DNA of 64,000 bases, taken from assembly GCA_049194865.1 (NCBI GenBank), contig JBLZWL010000016.1:62001-126000 (forward strand). The letters run 5' to 3'. Positions 8,007 through 16,346 of this stretch are shown piece after piece (position 1 is the first letter of the stretch; every line of letters begins with the position of its first letter). Both the position numbers and the translations under genes were made by a program. This DNA comes from Myxococcus terminator_A (lineage in GTDB: Bacteria > Myxococcota > Myxococcia > Myxococcales > Myxococcaceae). The notes under the pieces were generated by a model, which saw nothing but the letters and a program-made list of their open reading frames with translations, did no database searches and was not told the origin of the DNA.

Positions 8007-9854
8007 TCAGGGGCGCGGGCCGTAGGTGGGCATGGGAGCGCCGACTTCGTAGGCCCCCAGGTCCGGTGCCGCGCCGCTGAAGCCGTCGTTGATGTTGGGG
8101 AGGGGCGCTCCCGCGTTCTCCACGACGGAGCCCGCGCGTGGGCGCAGGTCGGGTGCGGCGTACAGCGTCATGGGCGCGGCGGGGTACGCGACGGACGCGG
8201 AGAAGGCGCCGAGGTCCGCCTGCACGGCGTTCTTCTCCGTGGTGCTGGCTCTCAGGGCGCTCAGGCCGGTGAGGGCGCTGCCAGCCCAGGTGGCGGTGAA
8301 GTTGCCGGACGTGGTGCCGAAGCCGTCGTGGTCCAGGTTGGCGCTCGCCGTCACCAGGTCGGGGATGTAGAGCACGCGCCCGTTGGCGTTTCCGCTGCTG
8401 TATCCGTTGAAGGAGCCGCCCGGTCCGCCGAGGAACAGGTTGTTGCGGGTGTAGAGGTTCGCCACGGGCCTGCCCGCTGCGATGCCGAGCCCATCCCCGT
8501 GCTTCACCACGGTGTTGTGCAGCAGCACGTCACCCGAGCTGCCCCGGTACAGTTTGAAGGCGATGTGCACAGCGTTGTAGACGGCGTTGCGGATGAAGTA
8601 CGTGGGGCCGCCGAGGCTCGGCTGGGATGAGAGGGCGATGAAGTTGTTGGTGAGGCGGTTGCCGACGATGCGGCAGTTGTGGAAGCAGAAGTCCGCCTCC
8701 ACGCCGTCGTCCGCGTTGCCGATGAGGTCGTTGTTCAGGATGTCGATGCTGTACTGGTCCACCGCGGCGTCGTCCTCCATCAGCGAGATTCCGTCGCGGA
8801 ACCCGGTGACGCGGTTGTTGAGAATCACGTGGCCCGGGCCAGTGACGCAGATGCCCTCGCCCTGGTTGTTGCCGTTGACGCCGAGCGACGACTCCGCCCA
8901 CTGCGTGACACCTGTCACCACGTTGTCGGCGATATAGGCGTTCTCCGCGCGCAGGAAGGTGACGACGGCATCACCGCCGTTCGCGGTGGTGGCGTTGACG
9001 GTGGAGCGGGTGAGGACGAAGTGCTTCGAGCCATTGAAGCGGACGCGGCCGTTGATGGTGAGCCGGTCGAAGTGGACGTAGCTCTGGTTGAACAGGTTGA
9101 TGGGGCCGGTGAGCACGGTGCCGGTGGTGCCTCGCAGGACGATGGGCTTGCCCTCGGTGCCGCTGCGAGACCAGTCGAACGCGCTGTACGTCCCGGAGGC
9201 CAGCTCGAGGATGTCTCCCGGCTGTGCGCTCGAGGCGACGGTGGCGAAGGTGGCGGGCGTCACCGCCTTGATGGGAGCGCCCGCCATGGGAGCGGGCACC
9301 GCGCGCGTGGTCGCCGTGGCCGTCCGCGTGGTGGAGCCTCCCTCCGGGTCAGTGAGGGTGAGCTCCAACTCGTAGCCTGTCCCAGGTTGGAGGCCGAACA
9401 CGCTGCCGGAGTGACGCAGGCCCCAGCTGAAGGCCTCATTGGTGCCCGAGGCGATTCGGCGCAGCGGCAGGGCCTGCTGCCAGGTGCTCGTGCCGGTGGG
9501 ACGGAAGCGGACGGAGACGACGCCGTTGGTGTTGGCGTCCCCGGTGAAGGCCCACTCCACGGTCAGGTGGTGCAGCGTCGGGAAGGGGAGGGTGATGGCC
9601 CCGGGGACGGTTGCGTCGGCGCTGGTCGCCCCACCGTCGGGCGCGATGGTGCCGCTGTCGGGGTTCGCATTCGAGCCCCCATCCGGATCGGAGTGGGGGC
9701 CGCCGTCTTCACGCGTGCCACTGTCGACAGGGACTCCGGAGCCATCGGGAGTGCCTGTTCCGGCGTCGTCCCGGGTGTCGTCGTCTCCCCCGCCACACGC
9801 GACGCACAACAGCACCAGGACAGCCCAGGACCACGGCCGGATGAGAGCGTTCAT
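8007..9854 (-). CDS. Right-handed beta-helix lipoprotein (pectate-lyase-like fold)
   Basis: A 615-aa lipoprotein: hydrophobic N-terminus ending in LLCVAC (lipid Cys 20), then a Gly/Asp/Ser/Pro-rich spacer to about residue 90. Residues about 95-190 look like a fibronectin-type domain (TVEWAFTGDANTNGVVSVRF). From about 200 to 520 there are repeated short beta-strand turns with Asn/Gly ladders (FDRLTINGRVRF, ILNNRVTGFRDGISL, IVGNRLTNNFIAL), the pattern of PbH1 parallel beta-helix repeats of polysaccharide lyases and chondroitinase B. The C-terminus (GAAPDLGAYE) is the usual end of this group. Probably a surface glycan-binding or degrading protein; no catalytic residues can be assigned by eye. 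Confidence 0.82.
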   Translation of the reverse strand: MNALIRPWSWAVLVLLCVACGGGDDDTRDDAGTGTPDGSGVPVDSGTREDGGPHSDPDGGSNANPDSGTIAPDGGATSADATVPGAITLPFPTLHHLTVEWAFTGDANTNGVVSVRFRPTGTSTWQQALPLRRIASGTNEAFSWGLRHSGSVFGLQPGTGYELELTLTDPEGGSTTRTATATTRAVPAPMAGAPIKAVTPATFATVASSAQPGDILELASGTYSAFDWSRSGTEGKPIVLRGTTGTVLTGPINLFNQSYVHFDRLTINGRVRFNGSKHFVLTRSTVNATTANGGDAVVTFLRAENAYIADNVVTGVTQWAESSLGVNGNNQGEGICVTGPGHVILNNRVTGFRDGISLMEDDAAVDQYSIDILNNDLIGNADDGVEADFCFHNCRIVGNRLTNNFIALSSQPSLGGPTYFIRNAVYNAVHIAFKLYRGSSGDVLLHNTVVKHGDGLGIAAGRPVANLYTRNNLFLGGPGGSFNGYSSGNANGRVLYIPDLVTASANLDHDGFGTTSGNFTATWAGSALTGLSALRASTTEKNAVQADLGAFSASVAYPAAPMTLYAAPDLRPRAGSVVENAGAPLPNINDGFSGAAPDLGAYEVGAPMPTYGPRP

Positions 9855-9943
9855 GCGCCGGGATTCTGCCCGGAGCAGGGACTCACCGCGAGCAAAGCCG
9901 GTGTCGCGGAGGGTGCGTCAGTCGCCGCCGTGGAGGGGCGACG

Positions 9944-10750
9944 TCACTCGGCGGGTGGGGGTCGTCCCGAGTAGCGCAGGCCCTCTTTGATTTCCTCGTC
10001 GGTGAGGAGGCGGAAGGTCCCCTCGGGGATGTCGAGCAGCTCGATGCTGCCCACGGCCTCGCGGTGGAGGGCTCGCACGGGGAGGCCCACGGCGCCGAGC
10101 ATCCGCTTCACCTGGTGGTGCCGACCCTCGGTGAGGGTGACCTCCACGGTGTGCTCGTCGCGGATGCGCACGGTGGCGGGACGGGTGGGGCCGTCGTCGA
10201 GCGTCATCCCCTGGCGGAGGGGCTCCACGCGCGCTTCGTCGGGGATGCTGAAGACGGTGGCCACGTAGCGCTTGGGCAGCTGCGTGTCCGGAGAGGTGGC
10301 GTGGGCGACGAACTTGTCGTCATTGCTGAAGAGCAGGAGGCCGGTGGAGTCCACGTCGAGGCGGCCCACGGCGTGCCACGTGTAGCCGGCCAGGTCGGGG
10401 GGCAGCTGGCGAAGGAGCACCTCGAAGACGGTGCCGGTGCGGTGTTGGGACACGGTGGAGGACAGCACGCCCGCGGGCTTGTGGAAGGCGAGCACACGCG
10501 TGGCGGGGGCCGACAGCGGGATGATCTTGCCATCCACGCGCACGACGGAGCCGGCGGGCACGGGGGCGAGGGGCATGAGCGCGACGCGGGCGTTGATGGT
10601 GACGCGGCCGGCGCGGATGGCGTCCTCGGCCTCCTTCTGGGGGAACACGCCTGCTCGGGCGAGCGCGCGCGACAGCCAGTCCGGCTTCTCCTTGCCCTCC
10701 CAGCGCTGGTGATCCTGCGGGGGCTTGGGCTTGTCGTACTTGCGAGGCAT
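9944..10750 (-). CDS. RsuA/RluB-family rRNA pseudouridine synthase
   Basis: A 268-aa enzyme converting uridine to pseudouridine in rRNA. The ATG at 10750 (MPRKYDKPK) is chosen because the open frame continues upstream without a start context or family similarity. An S4 RNA-binding domain lies at about residues 22-70 (LSRALARAGVFPQKEAEDAI), followed by the catalytic domain with the conserved GRLDVDSTGLLLF loop holding the nucleophilic Asp, and EGRHHQVKRML near the C-terminus, a motif of the RsuA/RluB/RluE/RluF family. Which rRNA position it modifies cannot be told from sequence. It is divergent from the ABHD18-type gene. Confidence 0.9.
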   Translation of the reverse strand: MPRKYDKPKPPQDHQRWEGKEKPDWLSRALARAGVFPQKEAEDAIRAGRVTINARVALMPLAPVPAGSVVRVDGKIIPLSAPATRVLAFHKPAGVLSSTVSQHRTGTVFEVLLRQLPPDLAGYTWHAVGRLDVDSTGLLLFSNDDKFVAHATSPDTQLPKRYVATVFSIPDEARVEPLRQGMTLDDGPTRPATVRIRDEHTVEVTLTEGRHHQVKRMLGAVGLPVRALHREAVGSIELLDIPEGTFRLLTDEEIKEGLRYSGRPPPAE

Positions 10751-10894
10751 GGGCTTCCAGGGGGCAGGTGACGCGAGGGCGGGTCGGGAGCACCGGGTGT
10801 CGTCGACCCGCCGCGAGGGCGGCGTCATATCATCACCAGTTCCCCGACGTGGCGCATCTCGCCGCCGACGTCCGGGGGTTGCCGTCGTAGAGTC

Positions 10895-11905
10895 ATGGGC
10901 ATGACCTCGCGTGCCGGAACGCCGCCTGTCCGGGATGAAACCCGGATGCATCCCCTGGATGGATTCATCGCCTCGCTGGCGAGTCACTCGCTGTTCTGTG
11001 ACGGCTGGGGGGACGAGCAGGCGTTCACGGGGCCGGGGTTGTCGGACCGGCTCTGCGCTCGGCCCGCCCCGCTCTCGATGAGCTGGGAGGCGGAGCAGGC
11101 GCGCGGGCGTCGTTGCTTTCGGGATGGCTCGTTCGACTCGCCCTGGGCGGCGCTGCCTCCGGAGGTTCGTCGCGGAAGGGTGCGGTGGTTCTCCTCCACG
11201 CGAGGCCGTGGGCGCGATGCGTGCGTGGTGCTGGCTTCGTCGCGGGACGAGGGGTACCGGCTGAGGACCTGGCTCTTCGCGGCGCTGGTCGACGAAGGGG
11301 TGGACCTCTACTTCCTGGAGAACCCCTTCTACGGGACGCGCCGGGCGACGGGGCAGAAGGGGCCGCACATCCGCACGGTGAGCGAGCAGTTGAACATGAA
11401 CATCGCGAGCATCGAGGAGGCGCGGGCGCTCGTGGCGCATGCGAGGCGGGAAGGGTACGAGCGCGTCGCGGTGGCGGGGTACAGCATGGGGGGCTACATG
11501 GCGGCGCTCGCGGCGGCGACGATGCCGGAGCCCGTGGGAGTCGCGGCGCTCGCGGCGGGAGCGTCTCCGGCGCCTGTGTTCACGAAGGGCGTGCACGGGC
11601 GCTCCATCGACTTCAAGAAGCTGGGTGGGTCGCCGGATGAAGCGTTGGCGCGGCTGAGGCTCGCGACGATTCTGGACGCGGCGAACGCGTGTCTGTTGCC
11701 TCCGCCCGCGAAGCCGAGCGCGGCCGTCATCGTGGCGTGCGCGAGGGATGCGTTCGTTCCGCTGTCGGAGGCGCAGGCGCTTCATGCGCACTGGGTGGGG
11801 AGTGAGCTGCGCATCCTCGATGCGGGGCATATCTCCGCGCTCTTCACGTCAGGGGCGGCGCTGCGCGGAGCGATTCGCGACGCGGTTCATCGCTCCGGGC
11901 AGTGA
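10895..11905 (+). CDS. ABHD18-type (DUF2048) alpha/beta hydrolase
   Basis: A 336-aa alpha/beta hydrolase. The segment FLENPFYGTRR followed by Q is the signature of the ABHD18/DUF2048 group. Catalytic residues visible: Ser in the GYSMGG elbow, Asp in CARDAFVP and His in DAGHIS. No signal peptide. The natural substrate of this family is not firmly known in bacteria. Starts at ATG 10895 or 10901. The last 177 bases (11729-11905) are present again, about 92% identical by hand count, at 13858-14034 beyond the toxin/immunity pair, so this gene is one edge of a duplication. It converges on the immunity gene. Confidence 0.83.
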   Translation: MGMTSRAGTPPVRDETRMHPLDGFIASLASHSLFCDGWGDEQAFTGPGLSDRLCARPAPLSMSWEAEQARGRRCFRDGSFDSPWAALPPEVRRGRVRWFSSTRGRGRDACVVLASSRDEGYRLRTWLFAALVDEGVDLYFLENPFYGTRRATGQKGPHIRTVSEQLNMNIASIEEARALVAHARREGYERVAVAGYSMGGYMAALAAATMPEPVGVAALAAGASPAPVFTKGVHGRSIDFKKLGGSPDEALARLRLATILDAANACLLPPPAKPSAAVIVACARDAFVPLSEAQALHAHWVGSELRILDAGHISALFTSGAALRGAIRDAVHRSGQ

Positions 11906-11934
11906 CTTCGGCTCAGTGATTTCTGAGCAGGCCC

Positions 11935-12285
11935 CTACTCCGGGTCGAGCGCCCAGGTTCCTTCTTCCCAGTGCTGCAGCACCTGCTGGGCTTCAAAGGG
12001 CACCAGTCCTTTCCCCTTGGCGGCTTCGTCAAGAACCGCCTTTGCTTCAGTCGTCCGGTAACGAAGCAGATGCGCGGCGGCCATGACACGTACATCCATG
12101 CGCTCATGCTTGAGCAGAACGAGGAGGGCATCACGTCCCGCGTTTCCATAGGCCAGGAGTTGGTCGACGGCGGCACCGTACTTCCTGGCGTGCTTGTTCC
12201 CTGTCCTGGCATCACCCTGGAAGATGGCATCGGTCTGCGCCGCTACGTTCAGCGCGAACTGCTCGACCAGTTTTTCCAACTTCAT
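11935..12285 (-). CDS. DUF2019-type immunity protein for the adjacent toxin
   Basis: A 116-aa all-helical HEAT-like protein of the DUF2019 family (LVEQFALNVAAQTDAI at the start; GNAGRDALLVLLKHERMDVR and AAAHLLRYRTTEAKAVL as HEAT-like helices). Members are found as immunity proteins next to nuclease toxins. Its ATG at 12285 overlaps the toxin stop by one base (TAATG), so the two are translationally coupled, as expected for toxin and antidote. It should act in the cytoplasm by binding the C-terminal nuclease domain of the toxin (inference). A degraded copy of its last 12 codons is found at 13824-13857. Confidence 0.82.
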   Translation of the reverse strand: MKLEKLVEQFALNVAAQTDAIFQGDARTGNKHARKYGAAVDQLLAYGNAGRDALLVLLKHERMDVRVMAAAHLLRYRTTEAKAVLDEAAKGKGLVPFEAQQVLQHWEEGTWALDPE

Positions 12286-13640
12286 TACCAGCGCCCCTCC
12301 GCCACATTCTCAAGAGCCCGCAGCCCGAACTTGCGTTGGGCCTCGTAGGACTGTGTGCTCAACCATTGTCGCACGGTCAAAGTGCTGGAGCCCGTGATGA
12401 TACGCCGGATCGATGAGTAGAAAGCGCTGACGTCGGTGTGCAGGGCCTTGTCCAGCGGGATGATGTTCTCGGTGTTGTGAATGCTTTGGGGGCCGAACTG
12501 CTTCACGTTGCCCGGGGTCTGCTCGACGATGTGATGCCACTGCTTCCCTGGGCCCGCGGGTCCCATGGCCTTCTTGAATCCGCTGAACGATCCCCAGGCC
12601 CTGAAGCCAGTGGGTTGAGCCTTGGCCGCGGTACCGCCACCTGTGCTTCTGGCCGTCATTGCCACCGCGCCGGGTATGAGGGCGATGGTGACGGTCTCGG
12701 CACTCACTGCCACCGTGCCTACGTCCGCGACTGCCGCGAGACGGATGCCCATTTGTGCTTCAGCCTGCACCGCCGCCTGTGCGGCGCCGGGGAGCATGGG
12801 CACCTTCGAGCCCAGCCCCGCAGCCGTGTTCCCAATGGCGACCGTGGCCAACATGGCGAACGCGCGCGCCGCGTTGCGGCCCATGACCTTGCCGTAGCGC
12901 TCCCCTGCCTCGCGCAGTTCGTCAAATGAGGCAGCCCGATCCGCCTCCTCTACCAGTCGCTTGAAGCCCACGATGAGGCTCCAGAATGTATCGATCCCCA
13001 CATAGGCAATGAGGGAGGCGGTCATCACAGCGGCCGCGCCCTTCGAGAAAGGCTCGGGTACCGCGAGCAGGATCATGTACGTGGTCCACGTCCAAAGAAC
13101 CGCTGACATCATGGCCTGGGGGTTGGCCATGTCCTTGAATGCGTCCATCATCTCGTCCATCACCGCGCCCTGGGCCAGGGCCATCGCCAAGGCGTAACGG
13201 CCATCCCCGGTGACAGCGGGACTCTCCACCAGGATGCGCAGGCAATCGCCGGGCTTGTGGGTGCGCTCGCACCAGCGCAGATAGGTGCGTGTCAGCTCCA
13301 CCTCTGTTGTGGGTGGTTCAACCTCCAGATGTTCGCCCGGGCCCAGTGCGATGACACGGTGACTGCGTGCCTCATAGAGGTACGAACCACTGCGCGAATC
13401 CATCTCGAACAGTCGACGGGCCGTTTCTTGGGGACGAGTGGAGGGCCTCACGCCTCGGGTCAGGGCTTCTACCGCTCCAACGAAGTCGTCGTCGTCCAGT
13501 TCCACCGGCGCGGCATTGTTGCTGCGTGGGGTGATGACGAGGGGCTCTCCGTGGCCCGTATGCAGGCGCACGGACTTCGTAGTGCCGCTGCATCCGGCCA
13601 GCAGCGCGAGCAGTAAGCGAATCGACCAGCGTGGCAGCAT
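12285..13640 (-). CDS. SitA-like polymorphic lipoprotein toxin with His-Me/HNH nuclease domain
   Basis: A 451-aa lipoprotein: signal sequence with lipobox LAGC (Cys 17), a region to about 150 shared in style with myxobacterial AHH lipoproteins, hydrophobic stretches about 185-240 (WTWTTYMILLAVPEPF, VMTASLIAYVGIDTFW) and 260-345, and a C-terminal nuclease-like domain. The latter starts GKQWHHIVEQ (residues 365-374; H369, H370) and continues with SIHNTENIIPLDKALH (H388, N389, H401), the pattern of His-Me finger/HNH toxin domains. In Myxococcus, SitA lipoprotein toxins are passed to neighbours by outer-membrane exchange and kill cells lacking the matching SitI. The coupled DUF2019 gene is the likely SitI. 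No sitB is seen upstream. ATG start; an exact SitA subfamily is not assigned. Confidence 0.8.
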   Translation of the reverse strand: MLPRWSIRLLLALLAGCSGTTKSVRLHTGHGEPLVITPRSNNAAPVELDDDDFVGAVEALTRGVRPSTRPQETARRLFEMDSRSGSYLYEARSHRVIALGPGEHLEVEPPTTEVELTRTYLRWCERTHKPGDCLRILVESPAVTGDGRYALAMALAQGAVMDEMMDAFKDMANPQAMMSAVLWTWTTYMILLAVPEPFSKGAAAVMTASLIAYVGIDTFWSLIVGFKRLVEEADRAASFDELREAGERYGKVMGRNAARAFAMLATVAIGNTAAGLGSKVPMLPGAAQAAVQAEAQMGIRLAAVADVGTVAVSAETVTIALIPGAVAMTARSTGGGTAAKAQPTGFRAWGSFSGFKKAMGPAGPGKQWHHIVEQTPGNVKQFGPQSIHNTENIIPLDKALHTDVSAFYSSIRRIITGSSTLTVRQWLSTQSYEAQRKFGLRALENVAEGRW

Positions 13641-13823
13641 GTGGCGCCTTCATGGCACTGGACCCCTTCCTTGGGGTCCGTCGTCGATGGAGGGTCGAGC
13701 ACTACCTGATAGAGCTGAAAAATGCTCCGGACTGAATCAGCGCTGGTTCGCGCGTGCGGCCGGCGGAGTGCCTACGTGAAAGTCATGCAGGTGCGTGTGC
13801 TCGGGCTCCGCTCGCCTGTTTCT

Positions 13824-14034
13824 CTACTCCAGATCTAGCGCCAGGTTCCTTCTTCCCATCGTGGCGTGCGCGAGGGATGCGTTCGTTCCGCTGTCCGAGG
13901 CGCAGGCGCTTCACGCGCACTGGGCCGGAAGCGAGCTACGCATCCTGGACGCGGGTCATATCTCCGCGCTCTTCACGTCAGGGGCGGCGCTGCGCGGGGC
14001 GATTCTTGATGCGGTTCATCGCTCCGGGGAGTGA
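13824..14034. pseudogene. Duplication scar: immunity 3' end fused to hydrolase 3' end
   Basis: 13824-13857 resembles the last codons of the DUF2019 immunity gene (compare 11935-11970; minus strand, encodes WEEGTW, with a one-base deletion and changes before the stop). Directly joined to it, 13858-14034 repeats 11729-11905, the end of the ABHD18-type gene, with no gaps and about 15 mismatches in 177 bases. Neither part has a start. The join falls at a short shared CCCA/TCAT stretch. The upstream part 13641-13823 holds the probable toxin promoter and nothing else recognised. Confidence 0.88.
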
Positions 14035-14050
14035 CGACAGTTGAAGGGGC

Positions 14051-14980
14051 TCAGGTGTCGCGCGTGCTCGCCATGAGCGCGCGGGCATGCAGGTCCTTCA
14101 GCTTCGCGTTCCTGTCTTTCGTCTCCACCAGTTCCTCGAGTTGGGCCGCGTTGACTGTGACGATGAGGGCGTCGTCCTCGCGTGAAGCCGCGAGGCGAGT
14201 TCGGAAGCCTTCGGTGAATCCGCCGATGCCGATGAAGAAGCCCAGCTTGCATCGACCGAAGCGACGCTTGATGTCGAGTCGGAACGAGTCGAGTTCGGTG
14301 GGGCCCACGGGTTTTGCCCAGTGCTTGCACTCGCCCAGGAAATACTGCGACTGGGCATGCTGCCAGAACGGGTCGGTGGACTCGTTGGGGACGAGGATGT
14401 CGATCTGCTCGTCAAGGCTCTTGCGGTTCGTCTGGGTGCGCTCGAAACCGGGAATCGACTTGAAGAGCAGGGCGACGAGGTCTTCGAGTTGCTGGCCTTT
14501 GCGGTGCGGATCCAATTCGGTCTGGACGCTTCGCCACAGCTCGCGGATGGCCTCTTCGCGCTTTCCGTTGGCCAGGGCCGCCATGCGCCGTTCGCGTGCG
14601 GCTTCTAGTGCGTTGCGCACCTTGACCTTGAGAATGGTCTCCAGGTACGCGTTCTTCTCGAGGTAGTCGTAAGCGCCACTGGAGAAGGCGCGCTCGACGG
14701 ACTCCGCATCCGCCACGCCGGTGACGAGGATGATCTTCGCGCCCGGGGCCCGCGCCTGGATGTCGCGCATGAGGTCCAGGCCCGTGTCGGGGCCGGACCG
14801 GCCTTGCAGCTTCCGGTCGAGGAGCACCAGGTCCCAGCCCTTTTCGTCGAGCTTCGCCAGCGCGGACTTCGCGTCCTCGACGGCGACGACGACGTAGCCC
14901 TCGGTGGCGAGGATGGTCTGGTAGGTGTCCAGGAAGTCCGGGGAGTCGTCGACAATGAGGATTCTTCCCGACGGTTTCAT
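14051..14980 (-). CDS. Response regulator fused to an Mrr-like restriction endonuclease domain
   Basis: A 309-aa protein. Residues 5-125 form a receiver domain: acidic pair D11 D12, phospho-acceptor D55 (LVLLDRKL), T87 (LVTG) and K109. A helical linker (120-160) leads to a PD-(D/E)xK domain of the Mrr/type IV restriction class at about 160-295: E166 in GQQLEDLVALLF, D194 in EQIDILV and E217-x-K219 in LGECKHW, followed by the family pattern of a helix then FFIGIGGFT. The catalytic set D...ExK is intact. It overlaps the histidine kinase gene by ATGA. Phosphorylation presumably gates DNA cleavage or binding (inference). I know of no characterised response regulator with this output. An inactive, signalling-only role is the alternative. 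Confidence 0.85.
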   Translation of the reverse strand: MKPSGRILIVDDSPDFLDTYQTILATEGYVVVAVEDAKSALAKLDEKGWDLVLLDRKLQGRSGPDTGLDLMRDIQARAPGAKIILVTGVADAESVERAFSSGAYDYLEKNAYLETILKVKVRNALEAARERRMAALANGKREEAIRELWRSVQTELDPHRKGQQLEDLVALLFKSIPGFERTQTNRKSLDEQIDILVPNESTDPFWQHAQSQYFLGECKHWAKPVGPTELDSFRLDIKRRFGRCKLGFFIGIGGFTEGFRTRLAASREDDALIVTVNAAQLEELVETKDRNAKLKDLHARALMASTRDT

Positions 14981-15858
14981 AGGGGCTCCGCGCCAGTGAC
15001 CGGGATGCGAATGGTGAAGCGTGCACCACCGAGGGGCGAAGCGTCACAGGCGACCAGTCCCCTCATCTCCTTCTCGAACACCTCCCGCACGAGAGCAAGG
15101 CCGAGTCCACTTCCGCCCGGGCGGAGGGAGACTCCCTCGTCGAAGATGGCCCGGCGCATGTTCTCCGGAACGCCGGGACCGTTGTCTTCGACGGTGAGGC
15201 GAATGGCCCTTGCCGCGTCGACGGGCTCGGCGTGAAGGCGGATGATGGCCGAGCCTTTCAGCGTGGCCTGCGTGGCGTTCCTGAGGAGGTTGGCGAGCGC
15301 CATTATCAGTCGGGCCCGGTGCCCAGAGATGGGGGGCAGGGCGTCGGGTAGTGCATGCTGGAGGTTGAACCCGGTCTCCTGCTCGATGTTGGCGAGAACG
15401 TCACGAATCGCGGACAAGGGCTCGAACGGTTCCGCTGGTGTGGCGGCGAGGTTGGCCAGTTCGACGAGTTGCTCGATGAACCGAAAGGTTGCGTCGATGC
15501 CTCGGTCGATGCGGTCTCGTCTGCGAGCCAGGATTTCACTCGGTGCGCCGAGCAGGAGTTCCCGGTACATGGCGTTGAGAGCTGTCTTGACCGGGACCAG
15601 TGTGTTCCGAACCTCGTGGGCGACCATTCGAGCTTGGCGCGAGGTTGCTTCGGCTGCCGTGTTGGAACGGGCAGTGCCTGTGCTTCCAGTTTGGAGTGAG
15701 CGGGCTGCCGACTCGGTGGCTGTCAGAGTGAGGTCCGCAATCAGAGAACTCGCGAGGAGTGCCAGGGAAGACTCCTCACTTCGTGCAATTTCGTCGAGAA
15801 GCTCTTCACCTGTGGGGCTGGTATAAATGACGGTGCGATTTGTGTCGGTGAATCCCAC
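14977..15858 (-). CDS. Sensor histidine kinase, soluble, possibly 5'-truncated
   Basis: From GTG 15858 this encodes 293 aa: H-box MVAHEVRNTL with H81, dimerisation helices to about 150, then a complete HATPase_c domain with N-box LLRNATQA, G1 VEDNGPGVP, F-box IFDEGVSL and G2 GGSGLGL. No membrane segment, so it senses inside the cell. In the same frame the codons upstream to about 15999 still read like protein: HGGCIRRILYRLQEFGILS joined to TNRTVIYTSPTGEELLDEI looks like the recognition helix and wing of a winged-helix domain, but no ATG, GTG or TTG occurs in that frame before a TGA at 16002-16000. Either a one-base frameshift links it to GTG 16003 (VTSLRWDTEVAIHA) or the N-terminus has been lost. 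Translationally coupled to the nuclease regulator. Confidence 0.85.
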   Translation of the reverse strand: MGFTDTNRTVIYTSPTGEELLDEIARSEESSLALLASSLIADLTLTATESAARSLQTGSTGTARSNTAAEATSRQARMVAHEVRNTLVPVKTALNAMYRELLLGAPSEILARRRDRIDRGIDATFRFIEQLVELANLAATPAEPFEPLSAIRDVLANIEQETGFNLQHALPDALPPISGHRARLIMALANLLRNATQATLKGSAIIRLHAEPVDAARAIRLTVEDNGPGVPENMRRAIFDEGVSLRPGGSGLGLALVREVFEKEMRGLVACDASPLGGARFTIRIPVTGAEPL

Positions 15859-16033
15859 CGAGAGGATGCCAAACTCTTGCAGCCGATACAGGATGCGCCG
15901 TATGCAGCCCCCGTGCAGGAGGGCGGCAGCATAGGCACACGCACTCTGGCGGCCAAGGACGTGCGTGGATCGCGACCTCAGTGTCCCAGCGCAGGGAAGT
16001 CACACGGGCCCTGAACGGCTTTCGAATCCGCTA

Positions 16034-16181
16034 CTCGCGCCGAATCGTGTCCGGGTCCTCGCCCTCGGACATGCCCGGAGTCTTGCCCGGCTCCTCCCGC
16101 GGCATCCGGAGCTCGTCCTCCTGCTCTCTGCCTTCAGCCTTCTTCGGCGTGCGGCCCGGAGCCTCTCCGTGTCATACGGTG
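16034..16181 (-). pseudogene. N-terminally truncated copy of the small acidic gene at 16978-17202
   Basis: The minus strand encodes a C-terminal stretch starting GEAPGRTPKKAEG, including EEPGKTPGMSEGEDP and ending DTIRRE then a stop, closely matching residues about 33-74 of the intact gene 0.9 kb away. A TGA lies right before it and there is no start codon until an internal Met, so it is a remnant. Both copies are in the same orientation and flank the DUF2911 gene. Confidence 0.8.
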
Positions 16182-16346
16182 AGGCAGGCGCGCATGGCCG
16201 CCGGCGCAACCAGGCAGATGGCCCACCGGGTGGGTGGACTAGGAGACGCGGGGCAACCGCCCCCGCCCGCACTGACCGGCATTGCGGCTAGGGTGGCGCC
16301 GGGTCCTGTTCCCTCCGGGCCCTACTCACACGCAAAGGACGCCCCC

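Noticed and set aside
10751..11830. N-terminal extension of the pseudouridine synthase frame to about 628 codons
   Set aside because: The upstream part is His/Arg/Pro-rich, overlaps the divergent ABHD18-type gene and has no family similarity; MPRKYDKPK at 10750 is a natural start.
12285..13640. Treating the lipoprotein as a plain enzyme or phage protein
   Set aside because: The lipobox, coupled DUF2019 gene and C-terminal His-Me motif together point to a polymorphic toxin; no phage genes are nearby.
13754..14044. Open frames of 79-96 codons within the duplication scar
   Set aside because: They are the end of the duplicated hydrolase gene or its frame-shifted shadow, without start signals or the catalytic Ser.
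16000..16272. 90-codon minus frame upstream of DUF2911
   Set aside because: It reads the truncated small acidic gene in the wrong frame; only the frame with GRTPKKAEG is conserved with the intact copy.
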